64,000 nt of DNA, taken from the NCBI RefSeq assembly GCF_035573695.1, contig NZ_CP121694.1, forward strand, positions 3,014,501-3,078,500, in the 5' to 3' direction. Every line of letters begins with the position of its first letter. Positions within the stretch are counted from its first letter, which is position 1. The translations under genes and the position numbers were made by a program. Below are positions 25,954 to 35,683 of this stretch, one piece after another. The notes below the pieces were generated by a model. It did not search any database. It saw only the letters and a list, made by a program, of their open reading frames with translations, and had not been told where the DNA came from. This DNA is from Metallumcola ferriviriculae. GTDB taxonomy: Bacteria; Bacillota; JADQBR01.

Positions 25954-26688
25954 CTACTTAACTGGGAAACTATATACAGGTGTGCGCCCTTTCTTAGGGT
26001 AATCACTTGATATAACAGCACCACTATTACCAGGCTTTTGCTCCCCGGTCAATGGCTCAAATTCTTGGTCTATAATACTTTGTAATGTAGGACTAAAAAT
26101 ATCAAATCTACCAAGTTCCCACTTCCCCCTGAGCTTACCGGGAACCGCATCATTAATACTGTATAATAGCAGTGTAATTCCGGACTGCAGTTCCGGGTAG
26201 GGACCCTTGTCGGCCGCTGCCATGCTTATCTGGGTGATTTCCGACATGGTGGGTAGGTTTTCCAGGGCCTTAATAAACTGAAGCTGCCCCACATAAGAAC
26301 CCTTTAATTCCATCTGAACCGGCAGCACCTGGTACTGGCCCTTGCTTTCCGGTGGCCGAGGCAGGACTTTGGTTAAGGTCACCTTGTCCTCAGAGCGAAA
26401 GCCCATTTCCACATAAGGATTACCATCGTTGAGGGTTACCTCAAACTTTTGACGCACTTTAGCGGCCTCATCTGCCAGCGCAGCAAATTCTTGTTCCAGC
26501 TTGGGCAGTCTACCCGCCCGGGCTTTATCTTTGGCCAAAGCCACTCTTTCCGTCTGAAGCTTTGAAGTAATATCCTGCCATCTGGGCAGCTGACTTGTCC
26601 ACACAAAGCGGTATAAAGCAAATATGGCCGTGATACTGATGAATACAATGATTAATCTTTTTTCTCTGGTTGAAAGGTTTTCCCACAT
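25954..26688 (-). CDS. pilO: type IV pilus assembly protein PilO
   Basis: About 244 residues. Short cytoplasmic N-terminus, one membrane segment (about residues 14-30), a coiled-coil stretch (KLQTERVALAKDKARAGRLPKLEQEFAAL) and a C-terminal ferredoxin-like domain (VQMELKGSYVGQLQFIKALENLPTMSEITQISM). It forms the inner-membrane alignment complex with PilN and PilM. ATG 26688 has a GGTGA element in front; an in-frame GTG at 26697 is less likely. Confidence 0.88.
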   Translation of the reverse strand: MWENLSTREKRLIIVFISITAIFALYRFVWTSQLPRWQDITSKLQTERVALAKDKARAGRLPKLEQEFAALADEAAKVRQKFEVTLNDGNPYVEMGFRSEDKVTLTKVLPRPPESKGQYQVLPVQMELKGSYVGQLQFIKALENLPTMSEITQISMAAADKGPYPELQSGITLLLYSINDAVPGKLRGKWELGRFDIFSPTLQSIIDQEFEPLTGEQKPGNSGAVISSDYPKKGRTPVYSFPVK

Positions 26689-26701
26689 AGCCGTCACCCC
26701 C

Positions 26702-27238
26702 CTATTTGGCCAGCCGCGCAGTAACTTTAAATGTCACGGCATGGGGATACTCGTCAGCTTGGTCCATCTGATTGAGAACTACCGTGCTAAAATATGACAG
26801 GTCATTAAGCTGATGTATCAGCACACCAACATCCTCCAAAGCAACGCTCTGTCCTTCAATAACCAACATACCGCCATCGCCGGTACTCAGAGATTGCAGC
26901 CATACCTTCTGAGGAAAGTTATCCTCCACATCTTCCAGCATTTGGGCCCAGCGCAATCGGTTGGTAGTAATTTGCTGTAACTGTGTAATTTCCGCCTGCC
27001 GATTGTCGATATCTTTTTCCAATTTGTCAACCTTGGCAAGGGTGGTTGTTAACTGCTTGCGCTGACTCTGAACCTGAGACAACTGTTGTTCTAGACTATT
27101 CATGTACCAAAACCATCCGCCCACCAAAGTAACAGCAATTATAACCAGCAAGCCGACTAGCACAGCACTAATAACCTTGGGATTATTTAATGGTGATTTG
27201 GGGCGCAGCTCAATCGGTAATAGGTTAATCTGTGCCAC
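26702..27238 (-). CDS. pilN: type IV pilus assembly protein PilN
   Basis: 178 residues. It starts MAQINLLPIELRPKSP, the conserved PilN motif that docks on PilM. A membrane segment (about residues 26-46), a coiled coil and a fimbrial-assembly domain (MLEDVEDNFPQKVWLQSLSTGDGGMLVIEGQS) follow. Overlaps the end of pilM by 14 bp. Confidence 0.92.
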   Translation of the reverse strand: MAQINLLPIELRPKSPLNNPKVISAVLVGLLVIIAVTLVGGWFWYMNSLEQQLSQVQSQRKQLTTTLAKVDKLEKDIDNRQAEITQLQQITTNRLRWAQMLEDVEDNFPQKVWLQSLSTGDGGMLVIEGQSVALEDVGVLIHQLNDLSYFSTVVLNQMDQADEYPHAVTFKVTARLAK

Positions 27239-28316
27239 TAGCGGCCACCTCCCGCATTGCCAATCCAGCGGTTACTGCCCAAGCAGGATGTAGCAGACCT
27301 TCTTTTTGCCCGGGCATGTCCGCATCCAGCCATGAAAGGACCGGTTTCAACAGCATCACCGTTACCTCTAGTTCCTGCCGCAAGAATTCTTCCAATCCCG
27401 ACAACGCTGCCAGTTCACCGCTAAGAAAAATCCGCCGTACAGTCTTTCCCTTGGACTGTACGCCATAGAAATCCAAAGAACGTTTTATTTCGTGCACCAC
27501 TCGATTCATTTCCTCGAGAACAGTGAAATCCAAGTTAGATTGGCTTCCCGGTTCATCGGTGTTCAATGGTACCCGCACCTTATCCCACAGGGTCTCTTCG
27601 GCTGAAGCAGCATCAACCATCAAACTGCTAGCCAGCGAATTAACTAAATTATTAATGCCGATGCCAAAGGAACGGCTAAATTCTAAACGGCGGCCGTTGG
27701 CAATGGCGATTTCCGTGCTGGCAGCGCCAATATCCACCAAACCAACGGGCTCACTGTCCGCGTTTTGCAAAAATAAAAGCCGCCATAAGGCCAAGGGTTC
27801 AATATCTATCGCCAACAGCTCTAACCCTGCCAGAGAGAATATTTCATAGTACTGGTAGATAACCTTCTTAGGAACAGCCACCAGCAGGATATTAAGCTGG
27901 TTCCCTCCGGTACCGTCCGGTCCGAAGTTAATGTGTTCAATCACTAAGTCAGCTTCGGAGATAGGAATGTATTTTTCTGCTTCCCATTTTAAAGTTTGTG
28001 CTACTTCGTTATCTCTCATCTGCGGCAATTTTAAGTACCTGGTAATCACATGTTCACCAGGAATAGCCGTTACTACCTGACGCTGCTTGGAGCCTGTCTT
28101 TTCCACTACCTTGGCCAGAGTCCCCGCCAGCACGTCACCTTTCACTATTTTGCCGTTTTCCATTATTCCTGCAGGTATAGGTTCAATAGCCGTGCCGGTG
28201 ACCATCAAACCACCCTTTGCTTTGGTAATCACCATGGCCTTAACCTCTCTACCGCCGAATTCAATACCCAAACAGCTATTATTCTTAAACTTATCCCAGA
28301 TAGCCAACGCCTTCAC
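27225..28316 (-). CDS. pilM: type IV pilus assembly ATPase-fold protein PilM
   Basis: 363 residues with the actin-like fold of PilM: GIEFGGREVKAMVI at the start, the LKWEAEKYIPI segment, VGLVDIGAASTEIAIANG and FLSGELAALSGLEEFLRQEL phosphate and adenosine motifs. It binds the PilN N-terminal peptide at the cytoplasmic face. Directly precedes pilN in the operon. Confidence 0.93.
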   Translation of the reverse strand: MKALAIWDKFKNNSCLGIEFGGREVKAMVITKAKGGLMVTGTAIEPIPAGIMENGKIVKGDVLAGTLAKVVEKTGSKQRQVVTAIPGEHVITRYLKLPQMRDNEVAQTLKWEAEKYIPISEADLVIEHINFGPDGTGGNQLNILLVAVPKKVIYQYYEIFSLAGLELLAIDIEPLALWRLLFLQNADSEPVGLVDIGAASTEIAIANGRRLEFSRSFGIGINNLVNSLASSLMVDAASAEETLWDKVRVPLNTDEPGSQSNLDFTVLEEMNRVVHEIKRSLDFYGVQSKGKTVRRIFLSGELAALSGLEEFLRQELEVTVMLLKPVLSWLDADMPGQKEGLLHPAWAVTAGLAMREVAASGTD

Positions 28317-28331
28317 CCTCTTTCACAGCTG

Positions 28332-29705
28332 TTAAAAAACAGAATAAATCTCACGCCACGCCTTCATTTTATATTCATTGCCGGGCAACCCCTCACCCAG
28401 AAGTTTTATGGTTGCTGTACTGTACTCAATGTTCAAATGCCCCGATACGTCAATTATCCGGGGTATCAAGCTGCCGTTAATCTCAACATCGCCATTGGTG
28501 CTATAGACGCCTTCACAAATAAATATACCCCCCAGCTGCAAGCCGCCGCCCGCAGCCATGTTACCCTTACTGATAAGAGCAAGGGAACTGTAGTTGGAAT
28601 CATCCGGCAGCAGGTTGGAGTCTATGTCAATATCCCCTTCCGCCACAATCATCCCTACCCCGGAATAATTCTTGCCGGTACCGATATCAAGATTTCTTAA
28701 TCTCACATTTCCCTTTATGTAAATGATATAAGGTATATCACCGGCAATTTGCATATCCTTTAAGTGTGCGCCTTCAAAGGTGACTATACTGCCTGTATTA
28801 TTATAAATCTCATTTGCGTTAGCCAAATACCAACCATAATCCACCGGCGGTACCTCGGGCACTAACACCAATGTATGTTCCCGGTTGTAAAGTCGAGTTC
28901 CGTTGGGGGCCGTGCCGGAAAGAGAACCTCTGTAAAAGTAGTCACTGACAATAGAACCGCTGCTGTTTATCAAATTAGTATCTGTATGCACCACGCCGCC
29001 TGCACCGGTATAAATTGAGCCGCTGTTATCTATTTGCTCACCAGCCTGAACAATGCCTTCGCCCCCAGCATCAATGATGTTGCTATTTTCAATAAACCCG
29101 CCGGCAACCAAACTGCCGTTAACAGTACCAGCATTAATGATATCTCCTTTGGTAGTGATATCACCATGAATAACTGCACTTGAACTATTGATGTTAATCA
29201 ATCCGTTATAAATGAAGTTTCCGCTAATCTCAGAGTTTCCAGTGATGGTAAGAGTATTACCCACGGTATTACCCTGCTGAACAGCCCCCACCGCGCCGGC
29301 AAAGGCAGCATCATATGGCGGTTTCAAGATAATCACCTGTACAGATTTTCGGGATCTCACAGACCCATCCGGCCCCTTTATTATGCCGGTGCTCACCACC
29401 CTCAGTCCGGTGCCCTGATCAGTCACGGTCAGGGATTCGATAAACCCATCGCCAACCGATATATTGGCAAAATCCGCTTCCCAGCCTTCAGCCCATGAAG
29501 GGATATCATGGTTTGCTTCAAGCTTGGCCATCAGCATGGAAATGCCGGCATCGGCAATATAAAGGGCCTTGGTTTCATCCAGGTGATTTAAGCTGATTCT
29601 GCTTTCCATTGCCGATACCTGTAATAGAGTAGCGGACGTAAAAAATATGATCAGCATGGCCACCATTACAGTAACCAATGCTGCTCCCCGTTGATTATGC
29701 CACAA
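28332..29705 (-). CDS. PilX-like pilus protein with beta-helix-like region
   Basis: 457 residues. N-terminal PilX-type segment (RGAALVTVMVAMLIIFFTSATLLQVSAMESRISLNHLDETKALYIADAGI) with one membrane helix. Next comes a long region of short repeats rich in Asn, Gly, Ser and Ile (residues about 150-260, e.g. INSSSAVIHGDITTKGDI) that suggest a right-handed beta-helix or bactofilin-like stack. The C-terminal part repeats the style. Probably a large minor-pilin-like component or surface adhesin. It sits between minor pilin genes and pilM. Confidence 0.75.
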   Translation of the reverse strand: MWHNQRGAALVTVMVAMLIIFFTSATLLQVSAMESRISLNHLDETKALYIADAGISMLMAKLEANHDIPSWAEGWEADFANISVGDGFIESLTVTDQGTGLRVVSTGIIKGPDGSVRSRKSVQVIILKPPYDAAFAGAVGAVQQGNTVGNTLTITGNSEISGNFIYNGLININSSSAVIHGDITTKGDIINAGTVNGSLVAGGFIENSNIIDAGGEGIVQAGEQIDNSGSIYTGAGGVVHTDTNLINSSGSIVSDYFYRGSLSGTAPNGTRLYNREHTLVLVPEVPPVDYGWYLANANEIYNNTGSIVTFEGAHLKDMQIAGDIPYIIYIKGNVRLRNLDIGTGKNYSGVGMIVAEGDIDIDSNLLPDDSNYSSLALISKGNMAAGGGLQLGGIFICEGVYSTNGDVEINGSLIPRIIDVSGHLNIEYSTATIKLLGEGLPGNEYKMKAWREIYSVF

Positions 29706-29728
29706 AACGACACCGCCCCCCCTTCTTT

Positions 29729-30205
29729 TTAAAAGCCGGCAGCCCTGATAAATACATAACTATCAGCTGTATAGCGGCCGCTAGTAACGGAAACTGACAA
29801 AGCCGTATTTTCCTGATACACTGCATAATTTACCGCCGTAATACCATAGCCTACAATATTATTACCGGTTGGAACACCATTCTCATCCAAAACCTGCCTG
29901 ACAATTTGGCCCGCATCGATATCAAAAGCATAGCGAATATTCCGCCCCTGATAATCTTTAAATTTAACACTTCTCCCATCCTCACTAACGTTAATCAATC
30001 TTTCTGCTTGACGAACCTCCCTCACAAGTCGGTCCATCATTATGCGGACATTCTGCTGCCGGTCTACCTGGGCTTCGCCACGCTGCCAGCTGCGTATGCC
30101 GCTCTGCATTACCGCAAATACTACAGAGAACAGAAAGACTAATATTATAGCTGTGACCAACAGTTCCACCAGAGTAAATCCGGAATCATCACGCATAACA
30201 TTCAC
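29729..30205 (-). CDS. type IV minor pilin, PilW/PulJ-like prepilin
   Basis: 158 residues with a class III prepilin signal: DDSG|FTLVELLVTAIILVFLFSVVFAV, including the Glu at position +5. The mature globular part contains RSWQRGEAQVDRQQNVRIMMDRLVREVRQAERL, as in PilW/GspJ pseudopilins. Cleaved by the prepilin peptidase encoded in the locus. The frame overlaps the previous minor pilin gene by 4 bp; ATG 30196 is an alternative start. Confidence 0.85.
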   Translation of the reverse strand: MNVMRDDSGFTLVELLVTAIILVFLFSVVFAVMQSGIRSWQRGEAQVDRQQNVRIMMDRLVREVRQAERLINVSEDGRSVKFKDYQGRNIRYAFDIDAGQIVRQVLDENGVPTGNNIVGYGITAVNYAVYQENTALSVSVTSGRYTADSYVFIRAAGF

Positions 30206-30573
30206 CGCTTCTTTATGTAAGTTGCCAACGAAAGGTTTTTGGCATTATTAACCATGGGATATTCTACAGTTACTTTCACCTGATAAAGGTCCGGAAAATT
30301 GACATTAGATATGTTTGTTATCTCAACATGATAGGTATATCCTGATATTGTTTGGTCGGAAACGACGCCCGCGGTAAGGGATCCGGAGTCCGCCTTTATC
30401 TCTTCTATAAGCTGTTGAGCAATATTCAGCGCCTGGGTACGGTCGCCCGCTTTCTGAGTTAGCACAAAGCCGGACTGATAGACACTAAGCATGCCCAACA
30501 CTACTGCCACCAAGATAAACATGGCCACTAAAACCTCTACTAAGGTAAGGCCCCGCTCTTCCCGCCAAATCAT
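30202..30573 (-). CDS. type IV minor pilin, PilV/GspI-like prepilin
   Basis: 123 residues with a prepilin leader and hydrophobic stalk (EERG|LTLVEVLVAMFILVAVVLGML) followed by a short globular domain (ALNIAQQLIEEIKADSG) typical of PilV/GspI. Overlaps its neighbours by 4 bp on both sides, so the three minor pilins are translationally coupled. Confidence 0.85.
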   Translation of the reverse strand: MIWREERGLTLVEVLVAMFILVAVVLGMLSVYQSGFVLTQKAGDRTQALNIAQQLIEEIKADSGSLTAGVVSDQTISGYTYHVEITNISNVNFPDLYQVKVTVEYPMVNNAKNLSLATYIKKR

Positions 30574-31034
30574 TGTAACACCCGTCTTCCTTTATATACC
30601 TTAACCCGCCCGGTAACCGGCGTAATGCTGATTTCTCTGTATTGTCCCGCACCTTTTAGAATAATGTGCCCGCCCAAATTAGGCGTTCCCTTGGCGTTAA
30701 AACTGAGCCGGCTAGAGGAAGTGCCTACATAAGAAACTTCCTCAAAGGTTACTCCCTGCGGCAGATCAATCCTATGCTTGATAAAGTTGTCTTGTCGTAG
30801 AGGCAAATGGTAGTAGTTAAAGTCAGAGTAAAACTTTATCACATAGGAATCCTGCAGGGTGATAGACCACTGCTGCACTTCGCGGATTTCCTGGGCCATC
30901 TGCCGCGCTGCCGTATCTAGCCGATAACCCTCGATAATGCCACTCATATTAGGCAGCATTATGCTGCTAAGCAGCACAAGCAAAAACATAACCACCAATA
31001 ATTCTATTAAGGTAATGCCTTCTTCCCGTTTCAT
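30570..31034 (-). CDS. type IV minor pilin, GspH/FimT-like prepilin
   Basis: 154 residues with leader KREEG|ITLIELLVVMFLLVLLSSIMLP and the GspH/FimT signature IIEGYRLDTAARQMAQEIREVQQWS. It likely sits in the pilus tip complex that primes assembly. First of the overlapping trio of minor pilin genes. Confidence 0.88.
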   Translation of the reverse strand: MKREEGITLIELLVVMFLLVLLSSIMLPNMSGIIEGYRLDTAARQMAQEIREVQQWSITLQDSYVIKFYSDFNYYHLPLRQDNFIKHRIDLPQGVTFEEVSYVGTSSSRLSFNAKGTPNLGGHIILKGAGQYREISITPVTGRVKVYKGRRVLQ

Positions 31035-31136
31035 AAATTACCTCTCAGTTTAAGGGAATACTGGTAGGCTTACCCTGCTGTCTCCTTAGCGTCTTTCGAC
31101 AAACTGTCAGATTATCCCTCTTTTACGGATTGTTCG

Positions 31137-33032
31137 CTACGTTTTACCATCGTCCGCCCAAAACTGTATCTTAGTCAATATTTCATTTGCTTTAGCACTA
31201 TAATGGCGCGCAGATTCTGTATTACCCAACTTCTCTTCAACTGCTGCCATACCTCGGTATAAGTCCACCGACGCCAATTGCAGCTTTACCCGCTGGCCGC
31301 TATCAGGTGCGGCGCGCAAGGCAGTGGAAAACCAATAAATTCCTTCAGCAAAAACCTCTTTGGCCAATAGATACCGCTTTTGGTCAAGATAAAAATTACC
31401 CAATTTCACCCGTGCCTGAGGATAAAAGCCGCTAGCCTCCACCGCCTGCCGGTAAAGCCGCTCAGCCTGTTTGGCTTGACCCTTTGCTTCAAAATAAGCA
31501 GCCTGGACATCCATCAAGTAACTGTTACTGGGATTGACAAGCAAAGCTTTGTCTAAAAACATGGTAGCCCTGTTGAGGTTACTCTCAATATTTTCAGAAC
31601 GGTACAGACGGTCATAAGTAAAGCTTAAACCGGACCAATAGGTATCCTTCCAGGGATATATCTTTACTGCCAAACTATATTTTTCGATTGCTTGACGATA
31701 TTGCTGTTGCTCGGTAAACCGAGACCCCTGCCGGGCCAGCCAATCAGAACCAAACTGCATTCCCCCGATCAGCAGCATCGCCACCATGGCCAATGCCAAA
31801 AACCGCCGGCTGCTCGCCACTGTGGTGGGGTCAGTTAAAGACCAGGCCATGCCTACAACCGCCCAAAAGGTCAGGGTCACCGCCGGCATATCCCAGCTAA
31901 AATCAATACCCATATGTATAATAAAGGAAAGTAATGCCAGGAAAAATCCCCAGTAAAGCGGGTCACCACGCCTCTGCCGCCAAAGAACCCATATAACCAT
32001 TGCCATTGTCAAAGTGAAAAAGAAAAAACCGAACATCCCTGTCTCCGCCAACACTTGAAGATATTGATTATGAGTAAAACGAGAATAAAAACGGTCATCA
32101 TTCCAAAAATAGAAGTAAGCGTTATGGTAATTGCCAGCACCCACACCAGTAAAGGGATGGGCCTGAAATTCCTTTAGGGCCACCAGCCAGAAGCTGAGCC
32201 TACCGCCCACAGAACTTGAGGCAAAGGAGCCAGCCCGCACCAGATTATGCTCCAATAATTTCCTGCCTTTAGCTATGGGATAAGCATCTCCGACAGTCTC
32301 ATTAATTGAAGTTTGCACACAGGGAGCGATGATAGATATCAGAATAACAACGGCAACCACCAGGGCAGTCACCTTCATCAATCGCCTAACTCCGCCTGGT
32401 ATGCGTAATCTTACAATTTGTATTAAAGTAATAAGGTACGGTAGAAAAGCAGCAACCATCGAACCACGGGAGCCGGTAAGCATGGCCCCAGTGCCGGTCA
32501 GCAATAAAGCCAACAGATAACCCTTCTTACCGTTATAGAGGTAAGGAAAGAGGGCGAGAAAGAAACCCATCACTAAAAAAAGGCCCAGTGGGTTTGAATT
32601 GATAAAGGTTGACTCGATGCGGCTGCTATTTAAGAGCAGAAAGTAGAGAATGCCGGTAGAAGCAACCAAAGAAGTAACAACGACAAGGAAAAGGTTGAGC
32701 CGATAGATTTCCTCTCGGATCAAAGTGGATGAAGCGAGGTAACAAACACCCAAGTAAAGCAGTAGTTTCAAGCCAACGTACAGAGTTTCATGAGGGTCAA
32801 TCCCCGAAAAGAAGGTTAAAAATACTATGATAATGTAACCGGAAAAATAAATTACAGTCATCTTATGCCAGCGGGGTCGAGCGCCTTTTCCTAAGGCATA
32901 AAGTACTGCAAGCCCTACCAGCATCATGTCTAGATATAATATCCAGTGATAAAATCCGTTTTTCAACAACGGAGTGACACCCAGTACCAGCATCAGTACG
33001 AGCAGGTAAATGTTTGTGGCTGCACGCTGCAC
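31137..33032 (-). CDS. O-antigen ligase/polymerase-like membrane protein with TPR tail
   Basis: 631 residues. About 12 membrane segments in the first 440 residues include the Wzy_C/WaaL signature loop (HPFTGVGAGNYHNAYFYFWNDDRFYSRFTHNQYLQVLAETG). A C-terminal tetratricopeptide region follows (QQYRQAIEKYSLAVKIYP..., NSYLMDVQAAYFEAKGQAKQAERLYRQAVEAS). Such proteins occur in type IV pilus loci, where some attach glycans to pilins; that is an analogy, not shown here. Lies between pilD and the minor pilins. Confidence 0.8.
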   Translation of the reverse strand: MQRAATNIYLLVLMLVLGVTPLLKNGFYHWILYLDMMLVGLAVLYALGKGARPRWHKMTVIYFSGYIIIVFLTFFSGIDPHETLYVGLKLLLYLGVCYLASSTLIREEIYRLNLFLVVVTSLVASTGILYFLLLNSSRIESTFINSNPLGLFLVMGFFLALFPYLYNGKKGYLLALLLTGTGAMLTGSRGSMVAAFLPYLITLIQIVRLRIPGGVRRLMKVTALVVAVVILISIIAPCVQTSINETVGDAYPIAKGRKLLEHNLVRAGSFASSSVGGRLSFWLVALKEFQAHPFTGVGAGNYHNAYFYFWNDDRFYSRFTHNQYLQVLAETGMFGFFFFTLTMAMVIWVLWRQRRGDPLYWGFFLALLSFIIHMGIDFSWDMPAVTLTFWAVVGMAWSLTDPTTVASSRRFLALAMVAMLLIGGMQFGSDWLARQGSRFTEQQQYRQAIEKYSLAVKIYPWKDTYWSGLSFTYDRLYRSENIESNLNRATMFLDKALLVNPSNSYLMDVQAAYFEAKGQAKQAERLYRQAVEASGFYPQARVKLGNFYLDQKRYLLAKEVFAEGIYWFSTALRAAPDSGQRVKLQLASVDLYRGMAAVEEKLGNTESARHYSAKANEILTKIQFWADDGKT

Positions 33033-33050
33033 TATGTCATCTCCTTAATA

Positions 33051-33791
33051 TCACCAAGTACTGAAATACCAGCCCAGGAGAGTTTCCCCCCATAAAAGTG
33101 CCAATAGCGCTCCCACTGCCAAAAAGGGGCCAAAGACGATAGCATCCTTACGCCCTTTTTTTCCCGCCAATATCAGTGCCACACCTGCTGCCGCCCCTAA
33201 TGCCGAGGCAAGTACCAGTGTCACCAATACCAGCTTGGGGCCGAGAAATATACCCATTACTGCGGTCAATTTAATATCGCCGCCACCCATTCCGCCCCGG
33301 GATACCACAGCCAGCAGAAGCAGCAACCCGCCACCGGTAAAAAAACCCAGTAGCTGCTGCTGCCAGGTAAGTGAAACATTAAGAAAAATATCTGCCAGGC
33401 CAACAACCAGCCCAGCTATTATTAATTGATTGGGAATAATACCGTGTTTAAAATCAATGGCTGATGCGGCAATTAATATTGCTGCCAGAAATAATAGGCC
33501 AATTAACTGCCATCCCTGGAAATATAAAGAAAGAATAAGAAAAACAAGTGCCGTAAACAGTTCAATCAGAGGATAGCGCCTGGATATCCGTGTCCCGCAG
33601 TTGCGACAGCGTCCCTGAAGGAAAAGCCAGCTTAAAACCGGAACCAAGTCCCGAATCAGTAGGTGCACGCCACAGTTTGGGCAATGAGAAGCAGGAAATA
33701 TTATCGATTGTTTTAGAGGCAGGCGATATATTACTACGTTTAAAAAGCTGCCTATTACTAAGCCAAATAGAAAAACAATAATCTGTGTCAT
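33051..33791 (-). CDS. pilD: prepilin peptidase PilD (A24)
   Basis: 246 residues. N-terminal cytoplasmic zinc-binding domain with two CxxC pairs (SHCPNCGVHLL and GRCRNCGTRIS), followed by membrane helices carrying the aspartic protease motifs AASAIDFKHGIIPNQL and GMGGGDIKLTAVMG. It cleaves and N-methylates prepilins. Lies 60 bp after pilA, separated by a terminator. Confidence 0.95.
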   Translation of the reverse strand: MTQIIVFLFGLVIGSFLNVVIYRLPLKQSIIFPASHCPNCGVHLLIRDLVPVLSWLFLQGRCRNCGTRISRRYPLIELFTALVFLILSLYFQGWQLIGLLFLAAILIAASAIDFKHGIIPNQLIIAGLVVGLADIFLNVSLTWQQQLLGFFTGGGLLLLLAVVSRGGMGGGDIKLTAVMGIFLGPKLVLVTLVLASALGAAAGVALILAGKKGRKDAIVFGPFLAVGALLALLWGETLLGWYFSTW

Positions 33792-33811
33792 ACTGCCACC
33801 CCAACAATAGG

Positions 33812-33834
33812 AATAAGGCCCCCGGAAGGGGGCC
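33812..33834 (-). terminator. terminator between pilA and pilD
   Basis: GGCCCCC pairs with GGGGGCC around a 4-base loop on the minus strand, followed by TTATTCC. It lies 17 bp after the pilA stop and probably boosts pilA over downstream genes by partial termination. Confidence 0.65.
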
Positions 33835-33850
33835 AGATAAAACGAACAAA

Positions 33851-34234
33851 TTATAAATCATTTGAAGCTATATCGTCGCCACCGTCAGTAGTATCAGGAC
33901 CTTGAGAGTAGAAATACAGTAAGCTGTCACTTGTACCATCTTGGTAAGAATTACCCCAAGGGTCATTTTTAGCAGTTGGGTCATACCCAATCTCATCAAC
34001 TAAGTCCGCTGCTGCAGGCGAGGCATTATACTCTAAATAATACACCTCAATCGCATTCTGCATGGACCTCAATTCGGCCTTAGCCCTGGCAGCTCTTGCT
34101 TTGTCAGTACTATTACTGAACTGGGGAATAATCACCGCGGCTAAAATGCCTAAAATAACTACAACCACCATTAACTCAATTAGGGTAAAACCAGATTCAT
34201 TGTTCTTTAACCACTTATTGATTTTGGCAAACAT
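33851..34234 (-). CDS. pilA: major type IV pilin, GspG-like
   Basis: About 127 residues. Leader ending NNESG|FTLIELMVVVVILGILAAVIIPQF with Glu+5, then the long helix (KARAARAKAELRSMQNAIEVYYLEYN) and a GspG-like C-terminus (DPWGNSYQ, Asp-rich calcium-type end TDGGDDIASND). The ATG at 34234 is 8 bp after GGAGG; the longer frame to 34258 is not supported. Likely the main pilus subunit given the adjacent terminator and strong ribosome binding site. Confidence 0.9.
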   Translation of the reverse strand: MFAKINKWLKNNESGFTLIELMVVVVILGILAAVIIPQFSNSTDKARAARAKAELRSMQNAIEVYYLEYNASPAAADLVDEIGYDPTAKNDPWGNSYQDGTSDSLLYFYSQGPDTTDGGDDIASNDL

Positions 34235-34324
34235 TTCCTTCACCTCCTCCCTTGACATGTCAGTGTACGTCCTAATGCAGGAAAAGCACCTCTTTTTTGT
34301 CTCCTGCTTCCATCCGAAAATATG

Positions 34325-35536
34325 TCAGCCGATGGCATCAACCATGCTGAACATGGGCAGCATGATGGAAATGATAATAAAGCCGACGATCCCGCCAAGA
34401 AGCACTATCAGGATGGGCTCAATGATAGTAGAAAGTCTGGATACCATCTCATCCACTTCCCGATCATAAAAGACGCTAAGACGTTCAAGCAAGTCATCTA
34501 AGGTGCCGGTCTCCTCACCTACCTGAATCATCTGAATGACCATGGGCGGGAAAACGCCTGTATCTTTTAAGGGCTTCACCATGCCCTGCCCCTCTCGGAT
34601 AAAATCTTGGGCCCGGCTTAAGCCTGCTTCAACCACCGAATTGCCAGCTGTCTTTTTGACTACCTCGAGAGCTTGCAGTACGGGTACACCACCGCGAACG
34701 AGGGTTCCCAGCGACCGACAAAAACGTGAAATAACAGTCAACTTATGCAGTGAACCGGCCACCGGTACCCTAAGGAGCAGTCTATGCCAATACATTTTCC
34801 CGGGGTTTTGCCTGATGGCGTTGTAAAATATGAGAGGCAGGCCAATAAATAATAACGGTAACAGGTACCAAAAACGCCTTAGAACATTACTTGTTCCAAT
34901 GACAATTTTTGTGGGCAGCGGCAGTTCCGCACCTAAGTCAGTGAGCATGGCCGTGAATGTAGGAAGAACGAATGTCAATAAAAAAATGATTGCAACTAAA
35001 GCAATGATCAGTACCACCGCAGGATAGGTCATTGCCGACTTTACTTTTTCCCGGATATCATGTTCACGCTCATAATTTACTGCCAGCTGCTCAAGCACTT
35101 CATCCAGCACACCGCCCATTTCCCCTACCTCGATCAGGTTAATAAAGAGAGTGGGAAAGAGCTTGTCATGCTTCTTGAGGGCTTCGGCAAAACTGCTGCC
35201 ACTTTCCAAGTCTTCTGCTACGACAGATAATACATCCCGTAATTTGTCATTATCCAGCTGTTTGGTACAAATGTCTAATGCATTTAACAGTGGTAGACCG
35301 GCGTTTATCATGGTAGCCAACTGCCTGGCAAACACCGATAAATCCCGGCTGCTAATCCTTCTGGCAGGTAATTTAATAGAAAACTGCCGATTACTTACTT
35401 TCTTCTTATTAATATCAATAACGAAGCAGTTGCGGTCCTGCAGGCGGCCCACCACCTGGCCCACAGTATCCGCTTCAATGGTCCCCGTCATCATTCGCCC
35501 GGTTCTGTCTCTTACCTTATATTTAAAATGGGGCAC
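34325..35536 (-). CDS. pilC: type IV pilus inner membrane platform protein PilC
   Basis: About 403 residues with two GspF domains (FARQLATMINAGLPLLNALDI; FCRSLGTLVRGGVPVLQALEVV), three membrane segments and the MIQVGEETGTLDDLLERLSVFYDREVD signature. The start GTG at 35536 (MPHFKYKVRDRTG) lies about 8 bp after AGAGG, better placed than the upstream GTG at 35545. Platform for the PilB/PilT motors. Confidence 0.93.
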   Translation of the reverse strand: MPHFKYKVRDRTGRMMTGTIEADTVGQVVGRLQDRNCFVIDINKKKVSNRQFSIKLPARRISSRDLSVFARQLATMINAGLPLLNALDICTKQLDNDKLRDVLSVVAEDLESGSSFAEALKKHDKLFPTLFINLIEVGEMGGVLDEVLEQLAVNYEREHDIREKVKSAMTYPAVVLIIALVAIIFLLTFVLPTFTAMLTDLGAELPLPTKIVIGTSNVLRRFWYLLPLLFIGLPLIFYNAIRQNPGKMYWHRLLLRVPVAGSLHKLTVISRFCRSLGTLVRGGVPVLQALEVVKKTAGNSVVEAGLSRAQDFIREGQGMVKPLKDTGVFPPMVIQMIQVGEETGTLDDLLERLSVFYDREVDEMVSRLSTIIEPILIVLLGGIVGFIIISIMLPMFSMVDAIG

Positions 35537-35683
35537 CGTTAACACCTCTAGACACTAGTCACGCTATTAATATCCATGTCAGGATCTATTTCCTAGTAAA
35601 GACAAATTTTAACAACTTATTTCTAAGCAACGCTTCGACATTATCGTCCATATCCCTGCTGAAATATGGATTATTTCCGCTAT

